A stretch of 64,000 nucleotides of DNA from Thalassomonas sp. RHCl1 (GCF_947387555.1 NZ_CANDNZ010000013.1:1-64000); one strand, 5' to 3'. Shown: positions 1-9,182, numbered from the stretch's first letter. Translations and numbers: made by a program. Notes: generated from the sequence alone by a model not told the origin.

Positions 1-9
1 ATTCATTGT

Positions 10-53
10 CTGCCTATCCTTAAACTCTGGTTAGAGTATCGTGTGATAGGCAG
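10..53. repeat. Nested inverted repeat beside truncated thioesterase gene
   Basis: The outer arms CTGCCTATC (10-18) and GATAGGCAG (45-53) are perfectly complementary. They enclose an inner stem ACTCT (24-28) / AGAGT (33-37). The element lies just past the stop of the minus-strand thioesterase fragment. It could be a transcription terminator or the footprint of a rearrangement that truncated that gene. No long T-run follows on either strand, so the role is uncertain. Confidence 0.45.
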
Positions 54-63
54 TTACACAAAA

Positions 64-339
64 TTATTTACAGTCTCTGCGACTGCCGTCGTTTGACAGC
101 CCTGTTAAAGACAAAGATACCGTGAATTCTTCCAGCAAGTTTATTTCCTTGTAGTACGCAATCTCATCTTTCATGACAACGGGACCCAATCTTTGCTTTC
201 TAAAAGCCTGCATTGGAAAACCATTTTCAGAGAAGAACATCATCCTGACATCTCCAGCCTTATTGAGAAAGGCGGTATTCCCCATATGAGCGTTAAAATC
301 CATATAGCCCCAAGCGGCAAAAAGTGTTTTTTTGAACAT
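64..339 (-). pseudogene. Truncated hotdog-fold acyl-CoA thioesterase-like protein
   Basis: This is a 91-residue protein starting at ATG 339, with a good ribosome binding site (AAGGAAT) 7 nt upstream. Its N-terminal half carries the pattern of 4-hydroxybenzoyl-CoA thioesterase-type hotdog proteins: a W-G-x-M-D-x-N-x-H-x-x-N motif near residues 10-22, then V-V-x-x-x-E-I-x-Y near 54-62. Family members are usually 130-160 residues, with further strands after this point. Here the protein ends at SRRDCK and no continuation is visible in the next bases. It is probably a 3'-truncated gene; the start is intact, so a short product could still be made. An inverted repeat sits just downstream. Confidence 0.6.
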
Positions 340-434
340 AGTGTATTCCTTAAATTTCTCTGTAATATTTTTGTGCCTTTCCTAAAAGGAATGTTTTTGT
401 TTTAAATATTGAATAAGCTGCTCAAAAGCAGTCT

Positions 435-830
435 CTAGTTACAGTTTTCAACTGTTGCGCCCATTTCCAAAAACACTTTCATTAAAATTGAACGGTGACA
501 CCGCTCTGCTTGTACACAGTAACAACCAATGGAAAAGTTTGATTCTCGTGACATTAAACATAATAAATTTAACAGCCTGATATTCGATGGTGAGTTGAGC
601 TCTTTCCTGAATTTCTTTTCAAAAGTTTGCCATTCAAGATCAGATTGAACGGACTTTCCCTCTTTCATCAATTCCGGGGAGGGAGATAATTCCGGCAACC
701 AGGTATCAAACCAATCTTCTTTACCGTAATTTTCTTTTTTAACTCCTCTAGGTGGCCGACGTACCGTACCTATTCGAACACCTTCGCAAGTACTTCTTTT
801 ACTTCCTAGTTTCACAATAGAAATAGCCAT
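435..830 (-). CDS. DUF488 family protein
   Basis: This 131-residue protein matches the DUF488 (YeaO-like) family. The N-terminus has I-x-x-V-x-x-x-P-R-G-V, followed by W-F-D-x-W-L-P-E-L-x-P-S near residues 40-52. The C-terminal third has the conserved G-C-Y-C...C-H-R-S-I-L segment (residues about 102-116), whose Cys/His/Arg cluster is typical of the family. DUF488 proteins are small, single-domain and cytoplasmic, and their biochemical role is not settled. The start ATG 830 has an AGGG-type site upstream. The gene is divergent from the AraC regulator at 996 and shares a short, AT-rich promoter region with it. Family assignment is firm; function is unknown. Confidence 0.8.
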   Translation of the reverse strand: MAISIVKLGSKRSTCEGVRIGTVRRPPRGVKKENYGKEDWFDTWLPELSPSPELMKEGKSVQSDLEWQTFEKKFRKELNSPSNIRLLNLLCLMSRESNFSIGCYCVQAERCHRSILMKVFLEMGATVENCN

Positions 831-995
831 ACTATTAACCCTATTTAACTTTTCAAAATTACCGAAACCATAGATCCAATCAGCATAATGACTCTCCTGT
901 TGTATCTTGAAAGCTATGTTGACACAATTTAAGTTAAGACTAATATACGGTTAAGTCTCAAATATTTGACAAATCGTCTCAGGAGTGAGCAGTTA

Positions 996-1922
996 GTGAA
1001 AGATATAGTTTCAGAGATCTTTTCCGAGCTAAGGCTTAATAGCCATTTATATTTTACCACCGAATTTAAGGGGGATTTTGGTGTAGATATACCAAATGAA
1101 AAACGGTTAGTTAGATTTCATTACGTCAAAGCAGGTAGTTGTTATATAACAGTCCCCAACGAAGGAGAATTCCATCTATCGAAAGGAGATTTAATAATCA
1201 TTCCAAATGGGCTGGCGCAAAGTATCAAAGCAAAGCCAACGAGCTTATGCAAACCTTTAATGGATGTGATTCAAAAAAATGGCCTTGATGAAAATTGTCT
1301 GAAATTGTCCGTTGGAACAGAACATAATACTACTGAGCTACTCTGCGGCTATTGCCAGTATGATGAAGACATCGACCATCCTATTTTAAGTAATCTAAGT
1401 TCTGTTTTATTTGCCACTAAAACCCAAGCTTGCATCAGCGAGGAAACAAAAGCAGCACTTACTTTTCTTGGTACAGAAATATCATCGGGCAAAGCGGGTA
1501 TAGCCGGCATTTTGAGCCGGTTATTAGAAATAATATTTATCCAATCATTCAGGGAAAGCGAATATACAAAAAATAGCCCGTTCTTAAATGCCTTAAGAGA
1601 CAATAAAATTAAAAAATCTTTGTCTCTCATTCATGAAAATTACCAACAAAACTGGACGATATCTTCAATCGCATCTGAAGTGGGTATGTCCAGGGCGAGA
1701 TTTGCAGATAAATTTTCGAAACTTGTTGGTATTACCCCAATTGCTTATTTAAACAAATGGCGGTTAATGAAGAGTAGGGGATTACTTGAAAACACACCTA
1801 TTTCTTTAGAGTTAATATCTGACAGGTGTGGTTTTTCAAATGCATCAACTTTTTCCAGGCGGTTTAAAGGAGAATTCGATATAACTCCCAGTGCATATCG
1901 AAAAAGTAAACGCTTTATATGA
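996..1922 (+). CDS. AraC family transcriptional regulator with cupin sensor domain
   Basis: The N-terminal half is a cupin-type ligand-binding domain of the AraC/cupin_6 kind. A beta-rich segment G-S-C-Y-I-T-V-P followed by L-S-K-G-D-L-I-I-I-P-N-G is the typical second cupin strand pair. The C-terminal ~100 residues hold two helix-turn-helix motifs: W-T-I-S-S-I-A-S-E-V-G-M-S, and I-S-D-R-C-G-F-S-N-A-S-T-F-S-R-R-F-K ending at P-S-A-Y-R. The open frame extends back to TTG 966, but GTG 996 has AGGAG at 981-985 and begins at the conserved start of the cupin domain, so it is preferred (308 residues). The gene is divergent from the DUF488 gene. Effector and targets cannot be read from the sequence. 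Confidence 0.82.
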   Translation: MKDIVSEIFSELRLNSHLYFTTEFKGDFGVDIPNEKRLVRFHYVKAGSCYITVPNEGEFHLSKGDLIIIPNGLAQSIKAKPTSLCKPLMDVIQKNGLDENCLKLSVGTEHNTTELLCGYCQYDEDIDHPILSNLSSVLFATKTQACISEETKAALTFLGTEISSGKAGIAGILSRLLEIIFIQSFRESEYTKNSPFLNALRDNKIKKSLSLIHENYQQNWTISSIASEVGMSRARFADKFSKLVGITPIAYLNKWRLMKSRGLLENTPISLELISDRCGFSNASTFSRRFKGEFDITPSAYRKSKRFI

Positions 1923-2040
1923 GTGCGACTGCCGCTTTTCGCTCATAGCTGCCAGTTAAAAGATGAACGGCAGCACATAGTGATACCAGCTAAAATGATG
2001 TCCGGGCTCAGTAAACCACTGCAATTCACCCGCTTAGTTC

Positions 2041-2068
2041 AGGCGGGAAAGTGTTTGCTTTCCCGCCT
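2041..2068. terminator. Strong hairpin between convergent genes
   Basis: A perfect 11-bp stem, AGGCGGGAAAG (2041-2051) and CTTTCCCGCCT (2058-2068), has a 6-nt loop. It lies between the end of the AraC gene (1922) and the end of the convergent minus-strand secreted-protein gene (2077). It probably serves both as a bidirectional terminator, although the flanking T-runs are short. Confidence 0.65.
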
Positions 2069-2076
2069 GTATTTAC

Positions 2077-3246
2077 TTAATAAACGCTTACCTGGTTCAG
2101 TTTTACGTAAGAGTAACCCCGGTAAACAACCCTGAATTCAAGGGTGGCGCCGGGAGCGCTGGTAAAGTTGACATTAAAGTCCTTAAACTCAAACGGGCGG
2201 TCCCAGTCTTTTCTTGAAATGTCTTTTGATGCCAGTACTTTTCCGCTAGCGGCGTCAAAAACATCCAGGGTGACTATGGTCAAATCATCTGCGGTTACGT
2301 TATCCACCTGCATACGGAATTTTGCCTGGTGCTGGCCCGGTGGAATAGCGTTAGTATAGGGGCCATAAGCCATGTACTGGTTAAACGGGTCATTAACACT
2401 CACTGACCAGCCATCCCACTCTTGTCTGCCTATTTGGTGATAAAAGGAGTGGGAGGTAAAGGTTGCTACCGGGGCGCCAAAAACAGAGTAGTCGGTTTCC
2501 TGTACCTTGATAAACCCTTTGACATTAAGCACTTCATTGTTGACATCATGAAAGCCCAGTTCGCCGTTATTTACTTTTAAACAAGCGTGGTTAACAAAAA
2601 ATAATTTCACCGGGCGGGTAGAGTCGGTAATTTCATAACGCAGGGTGTACCCCTTTGATTTGGAGATAAGCTCAACCCAGTTTGAATGGGTGATTGCCCT
2701 GCCGATATTCACATCCTGGCCGTTGCAAATATCGTAAGCTTTGATCAGGTTGTCATATCTGTCCAGGTTCTTATATTCGACATAACCATTTCCCCCTAAA
2801 ACGCCGTTAAAATAAGATGAACCGCCGAAACGGAAATATTCAAAGGTGTCATCCCTGGCATCCAGGGGCAGGCTGAGAGATGTCAGGTTTTCACTGCTGA
2901 CATCTATGGTGGCATCAAAGGTCAGCGTCGTGGGATCACCCGATTTTTCGACAAAATTCAGTCTGAACGGGATATTAATATTAGGGTCCGGATTGAGCAG
3001 GCGCGTTAATGGTTGACCTGAGCACGAAGTCACATTATCGGCTTCCGTATCCAGGTTGTTAAAACCGCCGATAATATATAAGCCGCAAGTGGAATGCAGC
3101 AGCGGTGTGCCGTTCGCCGTGATCTGGTGTAGTGTGGCATTGGGGGTGTAGTTAAAATTCACCGACAGATCTGCCGATGCCGCACTTGAGAAAAGTGCTG
3201 CACCCGTGAGTAAAGAGGGGACAATTTTGCGTTTTATGCTGTTCAT
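2077..3246 (-). CDS. Secreted beta-rich protein of unknown function
   Basis: The protein has about 389 residues, with a clear Sec signal peptide (K-R-K-I-V-P-S-L-L-T-G-A-A-L-F, cleavage after A-S-A). The mature part is rich in beta-strand-forming residues and has several Cys (C-G-L-Y, S-C-S-G, I-C-N-G, H-A-C-L), consistent with disulfides after export. The last ~110 residues alternate polar and hydrophobic residues (F-R-M-Q-V-D-N-V ... T-L-D-V-F-D ... L-E-F-R-V-V-Y-R-G). This suggests a jelly-roll or carbohydrate-binding-like domain, but I do not recognise a named family. ATG 3246 (MNSIKRK) is preferred over ATG 3258, which has a Shine-Dalgarno-like AAGG directly abutting it. It is transcribed away from the PEP-CTERM gene across a long regulatory gap. 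Confidence 0.6.
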   Translation of the reverse strand: MNSIKRKIVPSLLTGAALFSSAASADLSVNFNYTPNATLHQITANGTPLLHSTCGLYIIGGFNNLDTEADNVTSCSGQPLTRLLNPDPNINIPFRLNFVEKSGDPTTLTFDATIDVSSENLTSLSLPLDARDDTFEYFRFGGSSYFNGVLGGNGYVEYKNLDRYDNLIKAYDICNGQDVNIGRAITHSNWVELISKSKGYTLRYEITDSTRPVKLFFVNHACLKVNNGELGFHDVNNEVLNVKGFIKVQETDYSVFGAPVATFTSHSFYHQIGRQEWDGWSVSVNDPFNQYMAYGPYTNAIPPGQHQAKFRMQVDNVTADDLTIVTLDVFDAASGKVLASKDISRKDWDRPFEFKDFNVNFTSAPGATLEFRVVYRGYSYVKLNQVSVY

Positions 3247-3430
3247 AGCAAGGTACATCCTTATTTTTTATCAATTCTTCATACAGGCAAAAGCTGGCTT
3301 TTCAGCGCATCCGCCTGTTATCTTCCGTGTTCAGGTAATGGAAAACAGCCTCCGCACCTGATAGCCGGCGTACTATAAACATCTTGCCCCAGAGGAAAAA
3401 GTTTTATTTTTATGATTGATAAAAGCTTTA

Positions 3431-3460
3431 CCAATCAATTGATTGCGATCAATTGATTGG
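3431..3460. promoter_or_regulatory. 30-bp perfect palindrome, candidate operator
   Basis: Arms CCAATCAATTGAT (3431-3443) and ATCAATTGATTGG (3448-3460) are perfect inverted copies around TGCG. Each arm also contains the 10-bp self-palindrome ATCAATTGAT, so two identical sites lie 14 bp apart. The element sits in the 556-bp gap between the secreted-protein gene (start 3246, minus) and the PEP-CTERM gene (start 3803, plus). Two closely spaced copies of a palindrome in a divergent promoter region are the usual layout of a dimeric regulator site. No regulator can be assigned. Nothing else definite is visible in this gap. Confidence 0.45.
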
Positions 3461-3802
3461 CATTGTGGCTGAGATGGTTATTGTCATTGAAATCTGTTTA
3501 TGGCAATTGATGAAACGGCCGAGCTGAGCAGCAACAAAGCCGGATTGTCAAAACCGACGCTTATCCCCGCTATGATAGTAAGTCTTTGAATGTCTAATCC
3601 GACCATTGCCGCCACTTTAAAAAACAAATTGAGGCAAGCCTGACTAGTTAGTAAGATCATGAAAGTTCATACATTTTTATTGAGTATGCTGTATAGCGAC
3701 TTTGCCATTGTTGGCGAAATGCTAATGAACGCTTGTGTTAAATGTTGTTGCCGTGTTGATGACATTATTAGTTGTAGTTGTTTATTTTTTAAAGAGGTTG
3801 TA

Positions 3803-4426
3803 ATGAAAAAATCACGTATTTTCGGCTTGCTGTTCTGTTTATTGTCTACCAAGGTATTTGCAGGTTTAGTTGAGCATGACTGGCTCAATTCAGGAGATAG
3901 TTTAATTACCTACGACAATGCCAGTGGCCTTGAGTGGCTGGATTTAACGGTGACGCGGGGTTGGTCGGTTGGCCAGACGATTGATATCTTAGCAAATAAC
4001 TCGCTTTATAGCGGTTGGAGAATGGCCGAACAAAGCGAGGTAAAAAACTTATTTGAACATGTTTTATTTACTGATTTTACTTTTGATCAGGCAAGTTTTC
4101 CTGGAAACGTCATTTATGGCACCGGCACCAGAGAGCAGGGGTTATTGATGACAAGTTTATTTGGCAATACCGCCCCGCAATATGAAGCGGTAAGTTACGG
4201 TATAGCATCTATCGGAGACAATTTGGTAGAGTTTCACGGAAGCTTTGTCAGCGGTACTGATAACCGTCTTTACCATAACGATACCTTAGACAATAACTTT
4301 TCATACAGCCAAGCGGGGGTATTTTTAGTACGGGGTGACTCGGCCTCGGTTCCTGAATCTGCGCCTGTTACTTTGTTCGCCCTCGGACTTGCTGCAATGT
4401 TATACGGCAGAAGACGCCGCAGCTAA
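3803..4426 (+). CDS. PEP-CTERM sorting-signal protein
   Basis: This is a 207-residue exported protein. The start ATG 3803 is chosen because AAAGAGG (3791-3797) precedes it and a signal peptide follows at once (K-K-S-R-I-F-G-L-L-F-C-L-L, cleavage near V-F-A-G). The frame is open back to 3659, but that stretch lacks a ribosome site and signal-peptide character. The C-terminus has V-P-E-S-A-P, a hydrophobic helix (V-T-L-F-A-L-G-L-A-A-M-L) and a terminal R-R-R-R-S. That is the tripartite PEP-CTERM signal processed by exosortase in Gram-negative bacteria. The body has W-L-D-L-T and S-G-W-R-M-A motifs seen in many PEP-CTERM proteins. No exosortase gene is in the window. Confidence 0.82.
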   Translation: MKKSRIFGLLFCLLSTKVFAGLVEHDWLNSGDSLITYDNASGLEWLDLTVTRGWSVGQTIDILANNSLYSGWRMAEQSEVKNLFEHVLFTDFTFDQASFPGNVIYGTGTREQGLLMTSLFGNTAPQYEAVSYGIASIGDNLVEFHGSFVSGTDNRLYHNDTLDNNFSYSQAGVFLVRGDSASVPESAPVTLFALGLAAMLYGRRRRS

Positions 4427-4457
4427 TATGATTGCTGATGTTTAAATCACCAGCATC

Positions 4458-4491
4458 GCCGGACAGCCAGTAACTGGCTTTCCGGCATTTT
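4458..4491 (+). terminator. Rho-independent terminator after PEP-CTERM gene
   Basis: The stem GCCGGACAGCCAG (4458-4470) and CTGGCTTTCCGGC (4474-4486) has a 3-nt loop and one internal mismatch region, and is followed by ATTTT. It lies 32 bp after the stop and before the convergent RND gene end at 4576. Confidence 0.75.
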
Positions 4492-4575
4492 CTTGCTGGT
4501 TATGAACTGACCTGACTCTTGAGTCAGACGTGCTCTCAAGAGACAGGCAATAGTGCAAGCCGCTTCCGGTTAACC

Positions 4576-7500
4576 TCAGTTTTTATCCTTAATCACCGCC
4601 ACCAGCAGCGCGGGCAAAAACGATAAACTCAGCAAGGTAGAAACCAAAATGCCGCTTAATACGATAATGCCGACTCCCCGATAAAGCTCGGTGCCTTCCC
4701 CCGGGATCAGCACTAAAGGCGCCAGGCCGAAGATGGTAGTGGCGGTTGACATTAAAATCGGTTTTAACCGTTTTGCTACCGCATGGCGTACTGCTTCTTT
4801 AACATTAAAGCCCTGTTCGATCACAAAGCGACGCGTTTGATCGACAATCAATATCGGGTTATTGACCACAGTACCCAGCAAAATCAGGAACCCCAGCATA
4901 GTGATCATGTCAAACGGCTGGTGAAAACTGCTTAACCCTATACCGGCCAAGCCTGAGTTGATGCCGTTAACCAGTACCAGTCCCAGCAGGCCGCCCGCCA
5001 TACCCAGCGGCACGGTTGCCAGAATAAACAGCGGGTAACGCCAGTGGGTAAAAATGGCCACCAAAAGCAGATAGCTCAGCGCCAGGGCGATAACAAAATT
5101 GCCCGACAACGCCGAGCGGGTGGCTTCAAGCTGGTCCGCCGCGCCGCTGATGCTGAGCTTGATGCCCTGGGCGATTTTGTCCTGTTGCCATAATGCCGGC
5201 AGCAGCTCGTTGCGTACTTTCTGCTCTGCCGTTTCCAGCGCTATATTGCGCGGCGGAATAATGTAAACCGTGACGGTGCGGTTACCGTCAACCCGGCGTA
5301 CCGAGTTGCTGTTTTTACTTTCCACCAGATCTGCCAGGGCGTTTAGCGGCAAAATTTCTCCCTGCGGGGTAACCATAGGGGTGGCCGCCAGCTCGTCAAG
5401 GGTTTGCCGGTTGCCGGAGCCGCTGAACAGGAAAATATCCACCTTATCGTCATTGAGAATAAACTCGTCAACATAAGCGCCGTCGCTCATGGCGGCCACC
5501 GCGTAGCTGAAATCGCCGTTATCCATCTCTAATTCAGCCAGGCGCTGCCAGCGGGGCTTAATTTCAATCAGCGGCTGATCTAAGGTCAGGGATCTCGGCT
5601 CTGAATTGATCTGCGGCTTGTCGAACAGCTTATCGGCTTCCTGGTAAACCGCTTCGGCCGCCTGGTAGAGCTCGGTGATATTGCTGCCGGCAATATCCAC
5701 CGCCACTGCCCGGGTGCCGCCGTCGTTGCTGGAAATAATCGAGCCGCGGGCGGAAAAGGCGCGCATATTCGGGTAGCTTTTGAATTTGTCGGTAATGGCG
5801 GTCATCATGTCGTTGATATAAGCGGCATCGACCGGGGCGCTTAAAAACCAGATGCGGCCAACCGACACCGACATAGTATAATAATCAAGCGGCGGCATCC
5901 GGGTGTTGCCCGCCAGGTAATCTTCATCGCTTACCCGGACAAAGCCGTCAAAATGGGCTCTGAGTTCGGCGGCAATTTTTTCCATTTCCGACAAATTGTA
6001 GTTGGGCGGCGCTATCATCATGGAAAAGGCTTTTGGCTCTTCCCCTTCCGGCAGGTATTCGGCGGCTGGCATCAGGGTGTAGGCAAGGCCCATAACACCG
6101 AGTACAAAGGCCGCACTATAAAGGCGCGCCTGCTGTTTGGTGCGGGTAAAAAAGTGCACCGACTTCAGCCAGGATTTCGACAGTTCAAACTGGCGGCTGT
6201 CGCTTAAATTCTCTTTTTTACCCAGATGCGCCAGCGCCACCGGCACGATAAAAATGGCCACCAGCATGGAGGCGATAATGGCGCCGGAAATGGCAATGGC
6301 AATATCCGAGTAAAGCTGTCCTGCTTCCTGGACCACAAATAATATCGGGGCGAACACCAATACCGTAGTCGCGGTTGACGCCAGCACTGCCGGCCAGACT
6401 TCTTTCACCCCGCTGATAGCGGCCTCAGCTTTGCTCACCCCTTTGCGTTTGGCCTGCACTATGGCTTCAAGCACCACAATTGTGTTGTCCACCGTCATGC
6501 CGATGGCAAAGGCGACCCCGGCAAGGGAAATGACATTAATGGTGCGGCCAAAGCTCATCAGGGCAAAAAAGGCCGCCAGGGTACAAATGGGAATGCCCAT
6601 CACGCCCACCATGGTTGCCCGACCGGAGCGTAAAAAGTAATACATTACCAGGGTAGCAAGCAGGGCGCCCAGGGCCAGGTTGCTCCAGACATTTTCCAGC
6701 GAGCTTTTGACATACTGCACATCGTCGCTGAGCAGCACCATCTCCAGGCCATTTTGCGCCAGCAGTTGTTGGTTAAGCTCTGCAACCACAGGCAGCATTT
6801 TTTCTTTGATATCGAGTACATTCGAGCCGCTTTCGCGCCTGACCGATAGTCTTAAGGTACGCTCGCCGTCGGAATAGGCCATGCTGCGGGTTTCAAAATG
6901 ATCCAGGGTAACTTCGGCGACATCTTTTAGCAGGATATTGGCATTGCCTTCCCGGCGGATAGTGACGTTTTCCAGCTCATGCAATTCTTCAAAACGGCCG
7001 ACCACCCGCAGCAGATAGCGGCTTTTACCGCTTTCAATATCACCGGCTGAGGCGTCGGTATTACGGGCACGGATGGCGCTTCGAACCTGGGGCAGGCTGA
7101 TGCCGCGCTGGGCCAGGCGGGCGGCGTCGATTTTGATCTGAATTTGCCTTTGCGCGCCGCCGCTGACATTGATTTCTGAAACCCCGGACACACTTTCCAT
7201 GCGTGGGCGGATATAGTCTTCGGCAAAATCCCTCAGCAGATCCACATCCAGCTGCAACGGGTTGCCCGCGAGCGGCTTAAGGCTGAAGTACATAAAGGCA
7301 TTGCTGGAGAACGAGCTGGAAAACAGCCGCGGCTGGTCGACATTTTCCGGATAGGCGGGCACCTGGCTTAAGGCATTGTTTACCCGGATCAGGGCGTCAT
7401 TAACGTCCATGCCAAAGGGAAATTCCAGCTCGACCGTGGCTTCGCCCATTTCGGCGTACGACACCATACGTTTAAGGTTTGGCAGGCCGCGCAGGTAGCG

Positions 7501-7698
7501 CTCCTGCTCGATCAGGATTTCTTTTTCAACATCCTGCGGCGTCGCACCGGGCCAGCCGGTTTGTACCGTGATGGTGCGCACTTCCAGGTCAGGGATCATC
7601 TGTACCGGAATATTCAGCGCTGCCACTAAGCCTAAAATACAGGTGATCAAGACGATCACGGTAACTAAAATACCGCGTTTTACAGCTGCTTCTATCAT
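4576..7698 (-). CDS. RND efflux pump inner-membrane permease
   Basis: This 1040-residue protein has the full AcrB-type resistance-nodulation-division architecture. There is an N-terminal transmembrane helix (residues ~9-28), the periplasmic porter start D-L-E-V-R-T-I-T-V-Q-T-x-W-P-G-A-T-P-Q-D-V-E, a central helix bundle, a second periplasmic loop and a C-terminal helix bundle. It would export small molecules from periplasm or inner leaflet using the proton motive force. In TM4 the usual Asp-Asp relay pair is D404-N405 (G-M-T-V-D-N-T-I-V-V). The second Asp is therefore replaced, which is worth noting for proton coupling. Start ATG 7698 overlaps the adaptor stop by 4 nt (ATGA), so the two are translationally coupled. 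No outer-membrane channel gene is adjacent. Confidence 0.93.
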   Translation of the reverse strand: MIEAAVKRGILVTVIVLITCILGLVAALNIPVQMIPDLEVRTITVQTGWPGATPQDVEKEILIEQERYLRGLPNLKRMVSYAEMGEATVELEFPFGMDVNDALIRVNNALSQVPAYPENVDQPRLFSSSFSSNAFMYFSLKPLAGNPLQLDVDLLRDFAEDYIRPRMESVSGVSEINVSGGAQRQIQIKIDAARLAQRGISLPQVRSAIRARNTDASAGDIESGKSRYLLRVVGRFEELHELENVTIRREGNANILLKDVAEVTLDHFETRSMAYSDGERTLRLSVRRESGSNVLDIKEKMLPVVAELNQQLLAQNGLEMVLLSDDVQYVKSSLENVWSNLALGALLATLVMYYFLRSGRATMVGVMGIPICTLAAFFALMSFGRTINVISLAGVAFAIGMTVDNTIVVLEAIVQAKRKGVSKAEAAISGVKEVWPAVLASTATTVLVFAPILFVVQEAGQLYSDIAIAISGAIIASMLVAIFIVPVALAHLGKKENLSDSRQFELSKSWLKSVHFFTRTKQQARLYSAAFVLGVMGLAYTLMPAAEYLPEGEEPKAFSMMIAPPNYNLSEMEKIAAELRAHFDGFVRVSDEDYLAGNTRMPPLDYYTMSVSVGRIWFLSAPVDAAYINDMMTAITDKFKSYPNMRAFSARGSIISSNDGGTRAVAVDIAGSNITELYQAAEAVYQEADKLFDKPQINSEPRSLTLDQPLIEIKPRWQRLAELEMDNGDFSYAVAAMSDGAYVDEFILNDDKVDIFLFSGSGNRQTLDELAATPMVTPQGEILPLNALADLVESKNSNSVRRVDGNRTVTVYIIPPRNIALETAEQKVRNELLPALWQQDKIAQGIKLSISGAADQLEATRSALSGNFVIALALSYLLLVAIFTHWRYPLFILATVPLGMAGGLLGLVLVNGINSGLAGIGLSSFHQPFDMITMLGFLILLGTVVNNPILIVDQTRRFVIEQGFNVKEAVRHAVAKRLKPILMSTATTIFGLAPLVLIPGEGTELYRGVGIIVLSGILVSTLLSLSFLPALLVAVIKDKN

Positions 7699-8777
7699 AA
7701 CGGCTGGCCTTGTACCGAATTGATTTTCAGCTCATGACCTTCGCGCATCAGCTCAATACCCGACCTCACCAGGGCCTGGTTGGCGGGAGCTCCCGATACC
7801 GCCACTTTTTCACCTTGTTGCCTGACCACCTTGACCAAAAAACGTTTGGCCTTGTTATCAACCACGGCAAAAATGCTGGCACCGCCGTCCGGGTGCTGCT
7901 TGATCGCCGACTTGGGCAGCCAGACCAGGTTTTCCTTACTTTGCGGTAACTTGATTTCGGCTTCTGCCGACATACCTGCCACCAGATTGGCACTGGCGGG
8001 TAAATCGACATGGGCGGTTAAGGTACGGCTCTGATTGTTCGCTACCGCCACCAGGCGGCTCAAGTGTGCTTCAATGGCGGCGGCATCAGCAAAATCCGGG
8101 GTAACCGTGACCGCGACCTTCTCCCGGTCGATAAGCTGGCCGTAATATTCCTGCGGTATGGCAAGATTTAAACGCAATTCCTGCTGCTGCACCAGGTTAA
8201 ACACCCGGGTTTGCTGGCTGACCCACTCGCCGAGATCAGCATTTCTGCTGGCAATAACACCGGCAAAAGGCGCGTACAGGCTATGGCGGTTGACCACTTC
8301 CTGCTGCAACGCCAAGCTGGCCTTACGCATGGCAAGTTCGGCTTTGGCACTGGCAACCCCGGCTTTACGTTCGCCGATCAGGGTTTCTGCCACCACCTTT
8401 TGCTTTGACAAGGCCAGCACTTCTTTATACAAACGCTCAGCTTCGGCCTGCGCCACCCTGCCTGCCTCAACACTGGCTTTGGCCTCCGCCAGGCTTAACC
8501 GTGCCAGAGTATCGTCAAGGGTTAGCAGTTTGTCGCCTTTGGCTACCTTATCCCCGGCTTCAACATAGAGAGCTGCGACCAGCCCCGACTGCTGGGTGGA
8601 CAGTTCGGCATTTTGTCTTGCCTCAACGGTGCCGGTTAATTGCAAGATTTGATGACTTTGGTTGGTTTTGGGGTAAACAACATCGACCTGGGTGATCTCT
8701 GCCCGGGCGGGTAAAGAAAATACCGATGTCATCACTGCCAGGTTAAAAAGCAGTATTGAGATTAAAAAAGCGCGCAT
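7695..8777 (-). CDS. RND efflux periplasmic adaptor (membrane fusion protein)
   Basis: This is a 360-residue HlyD/AcrA-type adaptor. A signal peptide (residues 1-26, ending A-R-A) is followed by the barrel-sandwich half-motif G-L-V-A-A-L-Y-V-E-A-G-D-K-V-x-K-G-D-K-L-L. Next come an Ala/Glu-rich alpha-hairpin (about residues 85-145), the second half-motif Y-A-P-F-A-G-V-I-A-S-R, a beta-barrel and a membrane-proximal domain. It links the pump encoded next to it to an outer-membrane channel such as TolC. It is the first gene of a two-gene operon, and its stop overlaps the pump start. The substrate cannot be predicted. Confidence 0.92.
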   Translation of the reverse strand: MRAFLISILLFNLAVMTSVFSLPARAEITQVDVVYPKTNQSHQILQLTGTVEARQNAELSTQQSGLVAALYVEAGDKVAKGDKLLTLDDTLARLSLAEAKASVEAGRVAQAEAERLYKEVLALSKQKVVAETLIGERKAGVASAKAELAMRKASLALQQEVVNRHSLYAPFAGVIASRNADLGEWVSQQTRVFNLVQQQELRLNLAIPQEYYGQLIDREKVAVTVTPDFADAAAIEAHLSRLVAVANNQSRTLTAHVDLPASANLVAGMSAEAEIKLPQSKENLVWLPKSAIKQHPDGGASIFAVVDNKAKRFLVKVVRQQGEKVAVSGAPANQALVRSGIELMREGHELKINSVQGQPL

Positions 8778-9182
8778 ACATTCCTCGAATGATAATTATT
8801 TTTATTTGGCTATTATATTCTTATCGTTTGCTAATTCATCATTTTTTGTGATAAAAAACAAAATTGCTCAGTTCCTGTCCTCTAGATATAAAATAGCTTC
8901 ATTTTATGTTATTCAGCAAGCTAAGTGCCTATCAATAAAGTATTTTATGTAAATTTTATCCTGTCAGGTTTCTGCTCTGCCTGCACCTTCCCGGATACGC
9001 TTGCTTCTTCCTGTTAAACAAAGCCTAACGTGTTTTGTCTTTCCGCCATTTACTTTTTCTGTGCCGGTTTTACTATCGTTATTTTTACCTAAAAACTCCG
9101 ATATTGCAGATGATAGAAGCTCCCTGGTTATAACGGACGCGAATTGCTGGGAGACAACACTGCTTATTGTCAAAATAAGTGC
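8778..9182. other. AT-rich intergenic region
   Basis: About 400 bp lie between the adaptor start and the end of the S41 peptidase gene, both on the minus strand. It must hold the promoter of the efflux pair, probably in the very AT-rich part near 8790-8950. No convincing protein-coding signal, repeat or strong hairpin was seen. Short open frames here lack ribosome sites and family resemblance. Confidence 0.5.

Noticed and set aside
1923-2135. 70-codon plus-strand gene after the AraC regulator
   Set aside because: It passes through the terminator hairpin and into the antisense of the secreted-protein gene.
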